DNA from: Prostheceraeus crozeri
Taxonomy: Eukaryota > Platyhelminthes > Polycladida > Euryleptidae
Reading direction: 5' to 3'
Length of the DNA stretch: 64,000 nucleotides
Assembly (NCBI GenBank): GCA_907163375.1
Contig: CAJQUW010008657.1
Span: 62,001 to 126,000 of the forward strand
Part shown: positions 34,525 to 46,343 of the stretch, piece by piece
Layout: every line of letters begins with the position of its first letter
Position numbering within the stretch: position 1 is the stretch's first letter
Position numbers and translations under genes: made by a program
The notes under the pieces: generated by a model
Seen by the model: only the letters and a program-made list of their open reading frames with translations
What the model was told of the DNA's origin: nothing
Database searches by the model: none

Positions 34525-37286
34525 GATAATTATGATGATTAATTTTATCATGATTGTGCAATTAATTGTGTATAAATAAATTAGCCTATAGCCGGAAGAT
34601 GATGGTCGCTTGTCCCGCATTTGCTTGAAATACAAAGGAAATACTATCTAAACAAGGAATTCTCTCATCATATGAATGTCAAATTTTCTTGGGTTGTACA
34701 GTATTAATGCAAAATCATGTTAAAATTCATGATCTAATTTTACAGGCGATAAATATCCGAAGATGGTCAAAAATCAAAAATATATCAAAAATTGTGTCCC
34801 TGTCCAGATGCAGAGCATTGCATGCATTCAAAATATAATGACAATGTGAATTTTAAAATGTATGTTTTTCTAAATTTTAGTTTCTAATTATGTCTTCAAT
34901 TTATAATTTAGCTTCGATAGCCTCTAGATTTTAGGCAACAAGCATGAAGAAACTTTTATTTTGGATCAGTTGTGCCTCATGTCAATGAAAGAAATTTTAT
35001 ATTTTACGAACTATACAGAATTATATATTGTTCATATTCAATGTAGGCCCTATATGCCTACATGTCGAAGCATCTTCTCTACGGTGACTCAAATTCAATA
35101 GGCATGCATTTCGATACCTCTGATGAGCAATTTCATCATATTAGATATTGATATTCTAATATAGTGATTTCTCTTTTGAGCGTTGTATATGTATGCCTAT
35201 GTGTATGTAATTTTTGTGATCTAATGAAAATTTTGCTGTTTCTTACTTCAGGAACGTCGTGCTTACAAAAGGTCAATGGAATATCGAAGAAGGATCCGTG
35301 ATTTATCAGCGTCTGCTTTTGTCTCAAGTGGAACGTGTATGCAAACAGAAATACTTAGATAATTTGCGAAAATATAATTATCCACAGATGATTCCAATGT
35401 TTTCGCTATCTTCATAATTGGGTAAATGATTGAAACTAGTTTTAAGTATGGTAATGGGATGTCTGTCACGATGTCAAGTGACTCATTAGGACGTCTCCTA
35501 GGAGCACTTTGAAGACGTACGTTGGATGTCCCGGCGGGATGTCAGACTGACGTCCTGTGACAGTTCCGCTGTGACGTACGTGGGATGTCCCGGCGGGATG
35601 TCATACTGACGTCCTGTGATGCTTCCGCTATGACGTCTTTTTTACTGTCAAATAAGACGTACGTGGGCCATCCTGGAATGACGTCGTCATGACATCCCGC
35701 TGACGTCACATGTTTACTGGGAACGCTCCGCTTTTGCAGTCTTTATGCTAGATGCGTCATCGCAATAGAAGTCAATATCACGAAGTGTGTTGACTATTGC
35801 AGTTGATCTTGGCATTGAGATGCATCGCCTCAAGATCAACTGAACCTTGGAGTCAATTGTAAGATTCGCAGTTGTTCTTGGGATTTAGTCATGTTTTCTT
35901 CTATGCAATCAGCTCTTTTGCTTAGCCACAAAACGCTCTGTGTTCGACGCACGGTACATGATAGAGAATAGCGGAGGTAAAATAATTACAAATTATATTA
36001 TTGCTTTGCATTTTGCAGAACAGAAAAACAGCGAAAACGGTACGGCGGTTTACATCCCAATATTATGACCAGACTTTTAAGTGGGCTGGGCCTGATATTT
36101 TGCGACTAACACGGGCCGGTCCGGGCCTGAAATTCATGAATTCTACTTTACCAGCTTGTAACGATCCATTAAATAATGGTTGCTTCACTCAATACTGATG
36201 TCATTGACAGAATTAGTCGCGAGGGGTCAGAAAAGCATTTTTTCATTGAGCAGTGTAAATTCAAGTCTGAATTCTGACGAATCAAGACATTTACATCAAT
36301 TCAAACGTGCATGGTTATTAAAATTGAGATCGTGAAAGTAAATTGAGAAGCGAATTGAGAAATCGAAATTTTTTTGGAACAAATTGAGTTCGTGATAGTG
36401 TGAAAAATATTTCAATTTGACGAATGTTTTTGATGCTACATAATAAAGTAGACAGTTGAAGTTAACGTGTGTTCTCTAATTCTGCAGAATGACGCTTCCT
36501 TGACCTTGACCAGTCGCGTGAGACAATGGGAGACGAATATCTCCCTGTCAATCTCCGGCTTGCTGAAATTCGACTTTTTATCGCATAAAAATACAAAAAA
36601 CAAAATAAGAATTCACAAAAGAAGTTGCTGCTAACTAAATTGCGGATCATTTTTGCAAAGCTTTTGGCAACAATCTAGTTCGAAGTCTCAAATTTATAGA
36701 TAAAAAGTCAGATATTCATGAACTTAATCATGATGGCATCACAAATGCAGTATTAAAAAGGTCTATATGTAATTTATGACAAAAGCATCCAATACGTGCG
36801 GAGCAGCTCAAGATGAGCGGGCCGGGCCGTTACAAATCTGATTATGACAAAAAGTTCCATAATAAAGGCGTCCCACTAAGCCTCAAACTCTTCATCTGAT
36901 TTTATATCGTCATTGACATGTATGTCATGCCTTGAATGGGATAGATTCTTATCGGAAGAGATGGCGCAACACCTTTACTAAAAACTAAAAAGTAACTTAG
37001 CCTAAAAGGTGTATTTTGCTAATGGCGGTTTCTGTCTTGGCTGTTGCTATTCTGTTCGGTCGAGCAACGAGTCAAGGAAACCGCAAACACACGTGCCGGT
37101 TATTCCAAGAAACTAGTCCTGCGCTGTATTCAACCATGGTCTTCAACCAGCGTCGAAACCACCACGCCTTGTCGGTAATGAATAAATCGGTAATGTAATA
37201 AGAAGCATGCTAGATGGAATTTCAGCTCTTACTGACACTTTTTCCGTAGTGCAATAAACGCCGCACCTTAAAGTAGGCGATTATAA

Positions 37287-37306
37287 ATAAACGCCGCGGC
37301 GTTTAT
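37287..37306. repeat. Perfect 20-bp palindrome ATAAACGCCGCGGCGTTTAT
   Basis: Every base pairs with its partner about the centre. A second half-copy, AATAAACGCCGC, lies upstream at about 37254-37265, so this could be a solo MITE end. Confidence 0.7.
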
Positions 37307-37379
37307 GAGCATAAATACGGTATATCTATCTATCAGTACACTATGTATCATCTACAATAGCAATTATATTCAGACTCAC

Positions 37380-37558
37380 ATATTGGGATCCACATCCTCA
37401 GTTTGATAGCGATAGACTGAGTGGCGTTGCATTGTGATAACATCGGTCAGAGGCTTCATTTCCACTTCTCCTTCGAATTTCAACTTCCCATATTCGACAT
37501 GGAAGCATTTACCGGTGAGTTTAACACAGCCGGATGCTGATTTGAAAATGCATTGGCC
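37380..37558 (-). CDS. ALS2: Alsin-like exon 8 of window: last MORN repeat and following strand region
   Basis: The acceptor is ATCTCCACAG|GGC and the donor CAATAT|GTGAGT; 179 bp, phase 0 in and phase 2 out. It encodes GQCIFKSASGCVKLTGKCFH, then VEYGKLKFEGEVEMKPL, ending in DVDPNI after joining. It lines up with the final alsin MORN and the GIKITGTYF-like segment, with the tyrosine of the usual YxG box replaced by KLTG and KFEG. It is joined across a 15.3-kb intron. Confidence 0.85.
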
Positions 37559-37636
37559 CTGTGGAGATTTTGACATAGTTTAGAAAACGGTTCATTTAAT
37601 ATTATGGAAAAGCAAGTACTCCTAGCTTTCGCTTAC

Positions 37637-37708
37637 CTCTCCATTCGGCTTGCCATTGATAATCCGGCCACTAAACACGTAATCTGGATCAACGATGCGT
37701 CCTTGTCC
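37637..37708 (-). CDS. ALS2: Alsin-like exon 7 of window: 72-bp MORN exon
   Basis: The acceptor is TCTTTTGCAG|GGA and the donor GAGAG|GTAAGC; 24 codons in phase 0 at both ends. It encodes GQGRIVDPDY then VFSGRIINGKPNGE, one further MORN unit (YVFSG...NGKPNGEG). It lines up with alsin NGVLLSEDDTIYEGEF directly after exon 6, so no MORN exon appears to be missing between them. An apparent 135-codon plus-strand frame at 37604-38011 overlaps this exon on the other strand and is treated as a shadow. The following intron is 78 bp. Confidence 0.85.
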
Positions 37709-38730
37709 CTGCAAAAGACATCAGAACAATTTGGGGAAGGAGAGGAGAGAAGCAGCAAAGTAAGGTTATGCTTTATGTATTTTTTGTATATATTGTGTTT
37801 TATGTATAGTCCGCAGCACGGAGCGCAGAGCGCTATTGGGTCAGCCAAACAGGAGGTCGGAGCGCGGAGTGCAAAAGTGGTTGCCGGAGCGCGCCCATTT
37901 CTACCTCGTGACTATAATCAACAACGAAATAATGAAAGTGAAGAATTCCGTTACAGATTTTCTAAAAATGATGCTACTTGTGACTCTGTTACTGAAAATG
38001 TGGTTCCTTAAGTGACGGACAGTGTCCAAATCTGGCCACCCCTCCCGGAAGTAGTCTTCCTCGTGTTATATGCCTGTGCATTTATATTCTCAAGTACATT
38101 GAATATTCAACTGTATTGCAAATAAATTGAAGTATAATCTAATCTGACCAGCGAAAGAACGTAGCGCTGAAAATTACCACTTAAAATCACATGGAATACT
38201 TGTCTTATTATATTATTGTTGATTGGTCGTCAATTCAGGCGGCCGTGAACGAGCCGAATCTAAACAATACCTGAATTCGCTAAGTTTCCTAGAATCCATT
38301 GATAAACGGGTTAATTATCCTTCACTATTTTGTCTCCTAAAAGTCACTTTTGTTGACTTTTGCTGAATGAATACAACTCAAACCAGTGACTTCGCTTCGT
38401 GAACTGACAATCATGGAGTTATGTGCGTTCGCATGATAAAAATCAAGAAAACTTTCCTTCATCAGAATTTCATTGAATTAGATTGATGTTATATTCCTCA
38501 CCTAACATCGGTGTTGTTTGACTTTAGTTTTCCGACCATTTACACCGTGTCACACACCCATGAACTAATCAACTCACAAAGCTTTCAAATCTGCCGAACC
38601 AAACAAGTAACAAAATGTGATGGAATCTGCATGAACTATGTGTTCTCATTCCATCGGATTTCTATGTTGAAAGATCACTCAACTGCGAAGTGATATTTTA
38701 ATTGAAGGCTTCGCCTTGAGATCATGACTC

Positions 38731-38936
38731 TTGGAATGAATGAATCGTTTAACGTCACTACTCCCCCTACTGGGAGCTTGGACGGTGCTGACACAGTCAG
38801 ACCTTGATCTGAAACGTTGCAATCTTTTAATCCGGATGCCCTTCCTGATGACTTCCAATGACACTTTCGGGGCTCGACCTCTGGACCAGAAGATCGATGC
38901 GCCAAGCACTTAACCACTGTGCCACAGAGACCACAT
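38731..38936 (-). mobile_element. SINE family A, copy 3 (longest)
   Basis: The minus strand reads TCTCTGTGGCACAGTGGTTA, AGTGCTTGGCGCATCGATC, GAGGTCGAGCCCCGAAAGTG, GGAAGGGCATCCGGATTAAA, and ends with AGTAGTGACGTTAAACGATT then an ATTC-type tail. This is the most complete copy and gives a family length near 205 bp. Confidence 0.82.
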
Positions 38937-39208
38937 GGCATCAATTAGACATAACAGTAAAAAGGTAAGCGACACGCATGCAACATTCTAGTTCAGTGGT
39001 TCTGTGGTAAATAACAATTTGACTAAAAAATTTGCAATTAACCTTCCCTTTGAAAAAAAGCATGAAAATTTCCGCAGATCACCAGAAAGTATGAAAGTAT
39101 GACAGCTGCGACCCCTGTATGATATTGCTGTGGTCATCTGGTATTCCGTGAGTTGAAACAAACTGATGCGAATCCATTAAACAACAGACGTTTTTCTACA
39201 AAACACAT

Positions 39209-39276
39209 CAACCTCGAACCTTTAACCTTCTGCATCTCCTCGGTGGTCTCTTGACCATCTAAGCTATCATATCACG
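39209..39276 (-). repeat. tRNA-like remnant
   Basis: The reverse complement has TAGCTTAGATGG (A-box form) and, about 40 bases on, AAGGTTCGAGG (B-box form, 3' half degraded). It is too diverged for a working tRNA and is probably a SINE head or tRNA pseudogene. Confidence 0.4.
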
Positions 39277-39909
39277 AATTTAACGTCGCTTCTCAATATC
39301 GCAACGATTCCTCGCTTCAAAGAATGCAGCTGTGCCCTCTATTCACAGTATGTCCTCTTACCTTCATTACCTTTCGGTATCCCTGATTAATAATTAGTTG
39401 TCTACGTCGCCATTTATGTAGAAATTTATGAAATTATTTTTTCATCGAAATCTGTTGCTTCGAAGATTACAGTTGCTATTCAGACTGGAACATCATATTG
39501 CAAATGCAGTCACCTATGCACCTAAAGTATAATAGTACATCGTCCGCATATTTGCAATTCCTGCCGAGAACTATCATTTAAAGCTAACTAGTGTATGTGT
39601 CTCATTATCAAATAAAAACAATATGAGCTGCCAAACAACAAAATTCGGCAAAAAGAAATTTCACAAATCTGGGCATAATCATGGAATTTCCGTATGTACA
39701 CCAATCTGCAGGGATGGAATATCCTCTTTTACAGAGATATCAAAAAGGTGTGATTTTGTTTCATATCTGATTCAAAACTAACAACTCATGTTTTCCTACA
39801 GTTTATGATTATATTTACACATCAAACAGACGCTGTATTTTACTCTTGTGAAGCTTTATAACATAACAATAATTATGTACATAATACTGAGAAATGTATG
39901 GTAAGTCAC

Positions 39910-41392
39910 AAATGCTAATTCGATAATGAATACTGCAAGGCCAATGTTTACTTGTGCAAACTGATGTCAACAGATATAAAAGAATAAATAATAAATGAAT
40001 AAATAATTTGAACATCTAGAAAATGCCTGGGCCTATAAGATAGTGGAAAGGAATATACGGTCCTTATGAACACACAGAGACGGGTTCCTCCATTTGATGG
40101 CGACGCCTTCCGCTATGAAGAGCTCGTAACTCGAGCGACACTTCTTCACAGCTTTGAAGTCTGTGGGAGATACACTGGTCCGGTAAGAGCACTGTTGCAG
40201 ATGCTTGGTGATGCCGACGCAGGATCCTTAGTGGACCGGGGTCTCGTCGAACCCTTCTCCAGCCACTTTGGCAAATGCTCCTTGACACAAGGTGCCTTGT
40301 GCACTTCCCCACATAGGTCGCTCCGCAACCACAGCGATAATTGTACACAATATTGTTCTGATAGGGCAGTGGGACGGCATCCTTGGGAGCATTTGAGCAC
40401 AGATGAGTCGTCTTGTAGACCACGCACAGCTGGACTTGGAAGTAGCATTGTTCCACCTTCCTGACGATGGCACGCGAAACCTCGGTAGACTGGTGTCCAT
40501 AGTAAGGAAGTCGAAGGAACAACCGCTTCTTCTCCACCGTAGGAACCTTGTCCGTCACCGCAGAATGCCTCCTGATGAACCAAAGAGGATATCCGTTCTT
40601 GATGAGGATATTCTCCAGCGATGATTCCTCTTCAGCCAAAAACTGCGGCGAGCAGATTCTCCGAACACGATGGAACAGGGTTCGTATGAGGTTCACTTTA
40701 TACCTCTTGGGGCAGAAGGACGCGAAGTTCACATAAAGTCCTGTGAAGCTGGCCTTCCGATACACCCTCGTCAGCAACCGACCGCCGGACTGCACTACTT
40801 GAACGTCAAGGAATGTGTTTCCATCGTCCTTTGTATAGGCCAGACTGGGGTGCATGGCATTCAGCTTCCGGAAAATGGCTTCGGATTCATCGGCGTTGTT
40901 TGAGATGATAAAGACGTCATCGACGTATCTCACGTAAAGCTTGGGCTTGGTAGCATGAAGCACATGTTGCTCATGAAATCCCACGAAGATGTCCGCAAAC
41001 GATCACGATAGAGGGCTGCCCATAGCCAAACCATCTTTCTGTAAATAAGCTTCGCCATTGAATGCAAACTTGACGTCACAGGATATCATCACCAGTAACT
41101 CTCGCAGGCTCTCTTCGCTGAGGTAATTCCGACCGATCTTCGGCGGGCTCTTGGTCGATCGATACAAAGCATCACATATAATGTCCAACGTTTCGCGCAC
41201 GGGGATGTTAGTGAAGAGGCTTTTGATATCAGTTGTCAGGCGTACATGATCTTCTGACACAGTCACTCCAGCCAGCTTCCCACAGAAGGTAAATGAGTCT
41301 TATTCATTTATTATTTATTCTTTTATATCTGTTAACATCAGTTTGCACAAGTAAACATTGGCCTTGCAGTATTCATTATCGAATTAGCATTT
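39910..41392 (-). mobile_element. Penelope-like element with an inverted copy of its own 3' end at the 5' junction
   Basis: 93 bp at 39910-40002, just beyond the 3' end of the coding region, recur inverted at 41300-41392 (AATTCGATAATGAATACTGC, TGTTTACTTGTGCAAACTGA). The coding remnant fills the space between, and its open frame is cut at about 41297, where the inverted copy begins. The element is therefore 5'-truncated and joined to a reversed partial copy. Confidence 0.75.
40060..41297 (-). pseudogene. Penelope-like reverse transcriptase plus GIY-YIG endonuclease, broken
   Basis: Starting mid-domain at TFCGKLAGVTV, it has LTTDIKSLFTNIPVRETL, GLAMGSPLS, then an in-frame TGA at 41005-41003, and continues in the same frame with LYVRYVDDVFIISNN (YVDD catalytic box) and NTFLDVQVVQSGGRLLTRVY. 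The bridge ENILIKNGYPLWF leads to NNIVYNYRCGCGATYVGKC, the GIY-YIG core. Near 40285 a frameshift moves to VKEHLPKWLEKG, and a second shift gives RSSYELFIAEGVAIKWRNPS close to 40070. One stop and at least two frameshifts inactivate it. It belongs to the same broad class as the palindrome at 14318-15759 but is not the same family. Confidence 0.82.
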
Positions 41393-41788
41393 ATAACAAT
41401 AATTGAAGTTTAGACTCGTGTACTCCACTTCACGTTTTCAACATATTTGATGAAAGCTGCATGAGTATACACTTCCTTGATAGTGTTTTTCGTAAGCATT
41501 ATATCCTACAGGCAAAATGGAAGAAAACGAAATGAAACCAATTTAAATAGCTTTTTTACACCCCTGCTACTGCTGCGATGATGAAAAAAATTTAATAAAC
41601 TTTGTTCTTTTCGGAAACACAATGAACAAATTGAAATGAACTCCTGAATAATTAAACGAAAGAAATAGAAAGGTAAATTCAATGTTTTCATTTAAGCGTG
41701 TATGACTATTACCTCTGACAATTGGCAACATCCGTGAAAATACGCTCCTAGTTTTCAGGTAGCTTGTCTGTCATACTCATTCACTCAC

Positions 41789-42250
41789 TCATCCTTTTTT
41801 GCGTCCTTTTCTTCCAGAAGATGCTGGGTTAGACGTTTGCTGCTTGAGTATGGACTTCCATTTCGGTCGATCACGGGCGTCCGCTTCCTGGCCTCCAACA
41901 CGCTTGAGGTCATCTTTCACCCCTTGTTCCCAGGTCTTCTTTTGTCTTCCTACTCCTCTTTTAACATCTACTTGCATACACATAATTTTTCTGATCCACA
42001 ACTGTCTCATCCCTTCTTACCACGTGGCCAAACCGACGAAGTCTTTGCCTTCTCGTGACGTCTGTGATGTTCTCAAGACCCATTGCTTTTCTGAAGCTGT
42101 CATTCGATTTCCTGTCCGATAGTCTGACACCACACATCTACCTTGGCATCCACAGCTCCACGTGCTCAAGTATCTTCTCATGGGATGAAAGCAACAGCTA
42201 TGACTCGCAACCTTAAAGCATGGCTTGTCGCACACAGACTCCATATACGC
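41789..42250 (-). pseudogene. LINE reverse transcriptase C-terminal fragment
   Basis: Translation gives VCDKPCFKVASHSCCFHPMR, then EGKDFVGLATW, and after a stop CMQVDVKRGVGRQKKTWEQG with DDLKRVGGQEADARDRPKWK. The G-x-G-R-x-K-K-T-W and A-x-D-R-x-K-W-K boxes mark the end of a non-LTR element protein. The upstream polymerase is missing. Confidence 0.6.
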
Positions 42251-43171
42251 GACCCTTGGTTCTCAAAGATGACCCTTTGGACGTCAAGAAGGATTGCAGT
42301 TCATGGAATTTACACCATCCACATCTTATTCTTGACACTACTGCCGACTCAACACTTCCAGAACTATCGAGAACAGCTTGTCTGTCATAATTTGAATATT
42401 TAGAAATCCAACCATTTTAACATGATGAAGCAAAAAGGTATACAGGTGCGAAGTTTCATCGGATGATCGGGTCGTCATCATTATACAACTGCTGCACAGA
42501 CTGCACCCGATACTGAATACAAATTATCAACGATGTGCTGTTTAACATTAATTCTATTACTTGACAATGTGGTGCAAAAAGTGGAAGCTTTAGGTACGCG
42601 AAATAGGCTATAAATGATCTACAATTTGATGAGATTTTCAGAAAACTTTAATCAATTTTATAGATTTATTCGAATTTGGGTTGCAGTAATGCAAATTCTC
42701 TGATACCTCTTTCTTCGTGGCTAATAATAGAATAAGATAAGGGATGCGTGTAACTGTTATGTACTTATGATTCCAATGATTCTGGTTTACAATTCAAATA
42801 GGCCTTCATGGTGCTACGTAAGAACCAGATTACAGAATTCGTAGTTTGTTTATCTTAGGATGATCTACACGACAGCATGAATTGAAGACAAGTACCGGCA
42901 CAGACATTAATATCAGACCAGCGTTGGGTTTATCAGTCGTTTTTAAGAGGTGCCGTTCCATTCATTGGTGGAGGCCAGAGCTATGTGGAAACAGAATTCA
43001 GAAAAACGGATGCATGATTTTGTGGGAGTTGTTCTTTTTCTCATAATTAATTTATTCTATCAATTAAAATACCTGCTATAGAAAATAATCTATGAAAATG
43101 ACTCTGTTGCATCCTGAAATGTGCTCATACAATTGATAAATTATCAATACATTGTAATTACATTAAATATT
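42251..43171. other. Intron, nothing recognised
   Basis: Frames up to 86 codons without motifs. No inverted ends or tRNA-like boxes were noticed. Confidence 0.45.
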
Positions 43172-43305
43172 GCAGAGTGCCAGTTCGCCTGGGCATTGAC
43201 TAAAAAGATGATATCAGACTTGAACATTTTAAGCACTGAATTTCTTAGCAGCCGTTTGCGCTGCAGTTCATCCAACAAGAAGTCGTCAGTGTAGCTCGAA
43301 GCGAC

Positions 43306-43555
43306 CTAAGCAAGCTTGATATCCCAAAAAAATAAATGAACCATGTTTATACTCGGAAGCACACTAGGCACTGAGCCATTCTTCCATGCGGGCGAGTTGT
43401 TATTCCCTCTCTCTTTCCTTTTGTGCTTAGTGTATAGCAAGAATGCAGAGTGTACCTGCTTTGAAAGTGTTGGGTATGACCCGACCACGGTTTGAACCAA
43501 GGTCTCCCGAACGCAGAGCGAACACTCTACCACAAGGCCACAGTCTACCCTGGCT
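43306..43555 (-). mobile_element. tRNA-derived SINE (family B)
   Basis: The minus strand starts with GTAGACTGTGGCCTTGTGGT (A-box-like), then AGAGTGTTCGCTCTGCGTTC, GACCTTGGTTCAAACCGTGG (B box), GTCGGGTCATACCCAACACT and TTGCTATACACTAAGCAC. It is clearly different from family A. A related pair of direct-repeat segments flanks it at about 43172-43250 and 43585-43662 (AGTGCCAGTTCGCCTGGGCA versus AGTGACAATTCGCTTGGGCA). Confidence 0.75.
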
Positions 43556-44351
43556 TTGCCGTGCGACTGGTCACCTCAAAAGATTGTAGAGTGACAATTC
43601 GCTTGGGCATAGAAAATACAGTAGCATTTGGGCCCCTGAATGTTTCTTAGCTTAATATTTCATTACAATAATGCACAAGTCCGAAAAAAAGGTGCATTTG
43701 CACATTAACGGGGACAGTGACTGCAAATGAGGCAAGATTAATGTAAATTGGGGTTGCGCAAAGCGCGGGGGTGTTACTGCACTCTAGCTAAGCTGTGGCA
43801 GGTGATTGCAAAACTTTCATTTTGCACATCCATTTTGGAAAAAGCAACTGTGAAATTTAATACTGCAATACCTTAGTTAGGGAAAAGTCGTATTTCATGG
43901 TTTTGACAATCAAGGTCCAACTTGTTGGCAAACATAGTTGGCGCTTACTGTATGGGAAGTTCGTCAAGTTGAATATTCTCATCCAACATGGTCTGATTCT
44001 CGTTTATGATTGGCTCTTGGCGGGTCTCGTGAGACAGCTATCATTCATATCAATCAACATTCCTACGTCAAGCACGGGACTCCCTTATGTGACGGAAAAG
44101 CAGTGTATAGTTAACCTGATTGACTTTTGTGACCTTTTTGATGAGTGTTTTGTGAGCTGTGACAACAGACCGATAATTCATCTAAAAGTAGCATCAAGGA
44201 AATCCGAAGTTTGTCCAACTTGCTGGACCGTGTAGAAGCTTTTTATCCCTCCCAACATGTCAATCCAGCAAGGAAGGACGAGCATGTTGGCCAACAAGTT
44301 GGACCGTGTAAAACCGCCTTTACAGTCGTTTGGTATCACATCTTTACTAAC

Positions 44352-44593
44352 CCTCATTTCCCCATCAACGAAAGGTCCTTCCATGTACTTGTTTGTCAAT
44401 GTAACCATGCTGCCACGACCGTGTTTGAGACCTGCTCTCCATTCACCGAAGTAGCGATATTGAGGATAGGCGGAATAATCTTCTTCCACCCCGTATCCAT
44501 CTTGTTTATCGGCATGCCATTCACCGATGTAAATATAATCACCGTCTCCTCGTAAAACACCATGTCCCTGTCGCACACCACGAGTAAACCAAC
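44352..44593 (-). CDS. ALS2: Alsin-like exon 6 of window: central MORN repeats
   Basis: The acceptor is TCTCTCACAG|GT and the donor ATGAGG|GTTAGT; 242 bp = 2 + 80 codons. It encodes GWFTRGVRQGHGVLRGDGDY, then YIGEWHADKQDGYGVEED, RYFGEWRAGLKHGRGSMV and KYMEGPFVDGEMR. YIGEW..G.G and YFGEW..G.G are near-canonical MORN repeats, matching the alsin stretch that contains MFIGQW and YMGMW. The frame stays open past the donor, but the continuation loses the MORN pattern and the donor gives phase 0, as the next exon needs. Confidence 0.9.
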
Positions 44594-44902
44594 CTGTGAG
44601 AGAGAAAACAAAGCCATACGGTGAATTTATTGCATTTACGATGGTTTCAGATGCCTGGTGAACATCGGTCCTAGAAGTTGCAATACTAGGACGGGACTAC
44701 TGACACTTTCTTCCTAAATTCGCGCTCAAAGGGCGTAATAGCATGGATTTGTAGATCTTGAAACGCTGAATACAAAAATCAAATTCTTAAGTGCCACAGA
44801 CAGTCGCTTTCGGTTATAGGTAAGGTTAAAGGATTCCCATTGGAATGGAATTGAATAATAATTTGACGATATTAAATACTGTGCGAACCAGATGAAGCCA
44901 TT

Positions 44903-44962
44903 TCATGTTTTTTGGATCTCCAAAAGGCTTTTGACAGTGTTCCACGAAGAGTCATCGTCACG
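44903..44962 (+). pseudogene. Tiny LINE reverse transcriptase fragment
   Basis: It encodes CFLDLQKAFDSVPRRVI, the motif that holds the first catalytic aspartate of non-LTR reverse transcriptases (F-L-D-x-x-K-A-F-D-x-V). Nothing recognisable follows. Confidence 0.6.
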
Positions 44963-46014
44963 GATGCCGGACTGAAAGTGGCCAAAGAGAATATTGACGA
45001 CGGAAAGGAAGAACAGAGCATCAGAGGTGGGAGCTTCAGCTCCCGCATCTGAACCCTCAATTGTCGCAAGACTGCCCAGAATAGAGATGGCGCATCCATC
45101 CAAACAACAACCGACAAAACTCCAAATTCCAACCCTAAGGAGCAAGAGAAAGTCAAAGGTTCCATTCATTTATGCAGGATATCCCTAAATTTAACTATTT
45201 CTGACAGAGAATGAGCACATTCGTGTAACGACAGAAAAACTTGAGGACTTCGGAGTACTTTGAGGTGAGAACCAAAGCAATTAATTTACTTCAAAGCTTG
45301 TACAATATCAACATTGAGTTGCTGAGAATCATTCGAGTTCATTCTCTCGAGAAGCCACGTGCACTTTCTCTACCAGATAAAATCTGAGAGTGAAGAATAT
45401 CGATTTGTTTTGCTCAGATATCAAGTATACAAATGGAACATTACAAAAGGTCAATGTCATTAATTTGATGATGAACATTTACAGAAACTTCCCGCTAATG
45501 AATTCTCAGAACTGATAAATAGTTTGATTCACAACTGAATGAAGTAATAATGCGTATTGAGTACTTGAGAATAAGTGAAAAATCCCGCCAGAGAATTGCA
45601 TCCATTACCACAAATAGGGCCATTTGAAGAGATGTAAAAATTAAGGATTATAGATCCGATACCTGATTCATCTTTCGTTAATGAAGATTTTATCAATTCA
45701 AGTTGCAAAAACAAACTATATTTTCCTATTGTCGTTAGCGCTATAATGTGCTAAGAATAAGATCAAATATCTGAACCAGTAACCGATAAAAGTTCATGCA
45801 GAGATGATTATAGCTCATACATCAATCACAAGAGGGTTTGAAATAATGTCAAGCTGCTACAAAGGAAGGATGAAATCAGGAGAAACAGCAAAGCATTGCT
45901 ATCTTAGTGAATATCATTTTCTGAATATAAATAGACTGATATACGTGTACAATCTGATGTGTATTTTTCATTGTATATATTCCATAGCGCTGACTGGCTC
46001 AACACCATCCCTTC

Positions 46015-46112
46015 AAAGCAGGGAGTCGGAGTCCTATCAAAATGATAGGACTACGACTCCGGGGGTTGATAGGACTACGGCTTTTGATAGGACTCCGACT
46101 CCGGGTGGCAAG
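46015..46112. repeat. Cluster of GGAGTCGGAGTCCTATCA-type units, direct and inverted
   Basis: Four units in about 100 bp: GGAGTCGGAGTCCTATCA, TGATAGGACTACGACTCC, TTGATAGGACTACGGC and TTGATAGGACTCCGACTCC. The first pairs with the later units as a hairpin. A second cluster of the same units is at 48738-48822. Confidence 0.75.
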
Positions 46113-46343
46113 TATATAAAGCCTAGTTTTTAAAAAAAAGCTGGCAACCTACATCATGGATCATTATAGGCTTACCTGAACCTATCTTTACCGATCATTG
46201 CTGTATCAACTATCAATCATTTTCGATGAAAGTTTATCAAATGTCGCTTTAAGTTGAATGCATGAGACTAGGCTCCTCCCATCTTGGTGATGTGTGCTTC
46301 ACACGGTTTTTCTCCAGTCTCTACCAAGCAAGTAAGTCCCTAA

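Larger units (their letters stand above)
31670..35721. mobile_element. 4.05-kb element with GACGTC-rich terminal inverted repeats
   Basis: The termini are CCCAGTAAACATTGTGACGTC (31670) and its inverse GACGTCACATGTTTACTGGG (ending 35721). Six GACGTC sites fall in the first 140 bp and six in the last 260 bp. A 59-bp direct repeat lies at 35514-35572 and 35573-35631. No transposase is recognised inside; the interior holds a pyrimidine-rich tract and a nested foldback. A target duplication is not clear. The superfamily is unassigned. Confidence 0.65.

Noticed and set aside
36110..36835. GGGCCGGTCCGGGCCTG near 36113 and GCGGGCCGGGCCGTT near 36818 as possible inverted ends
   Set aside because: The match is short, purely GC-rich and without a flanking duplication.
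37604..38011. 135-codon plus-strand frame
   Set aside because: It covers an alsin exon on the opposite strand at its start and is low-complexity later; no motif supports it.
41707..41742. Exon-like 36-bp minus segment between an AG and a GTAATA
   Set aside because: It was considered as a missing MORN exon, but exons 6 and 7 already join in phase and align without a gap, and the segment has no MORN residues.
43905..44310. Repeated CCAACTTGTTGGC and CCAACATG words as a possible MITE
   Set aside because: Copies are short and spaced irregularly; no arms of useful length could be paired.
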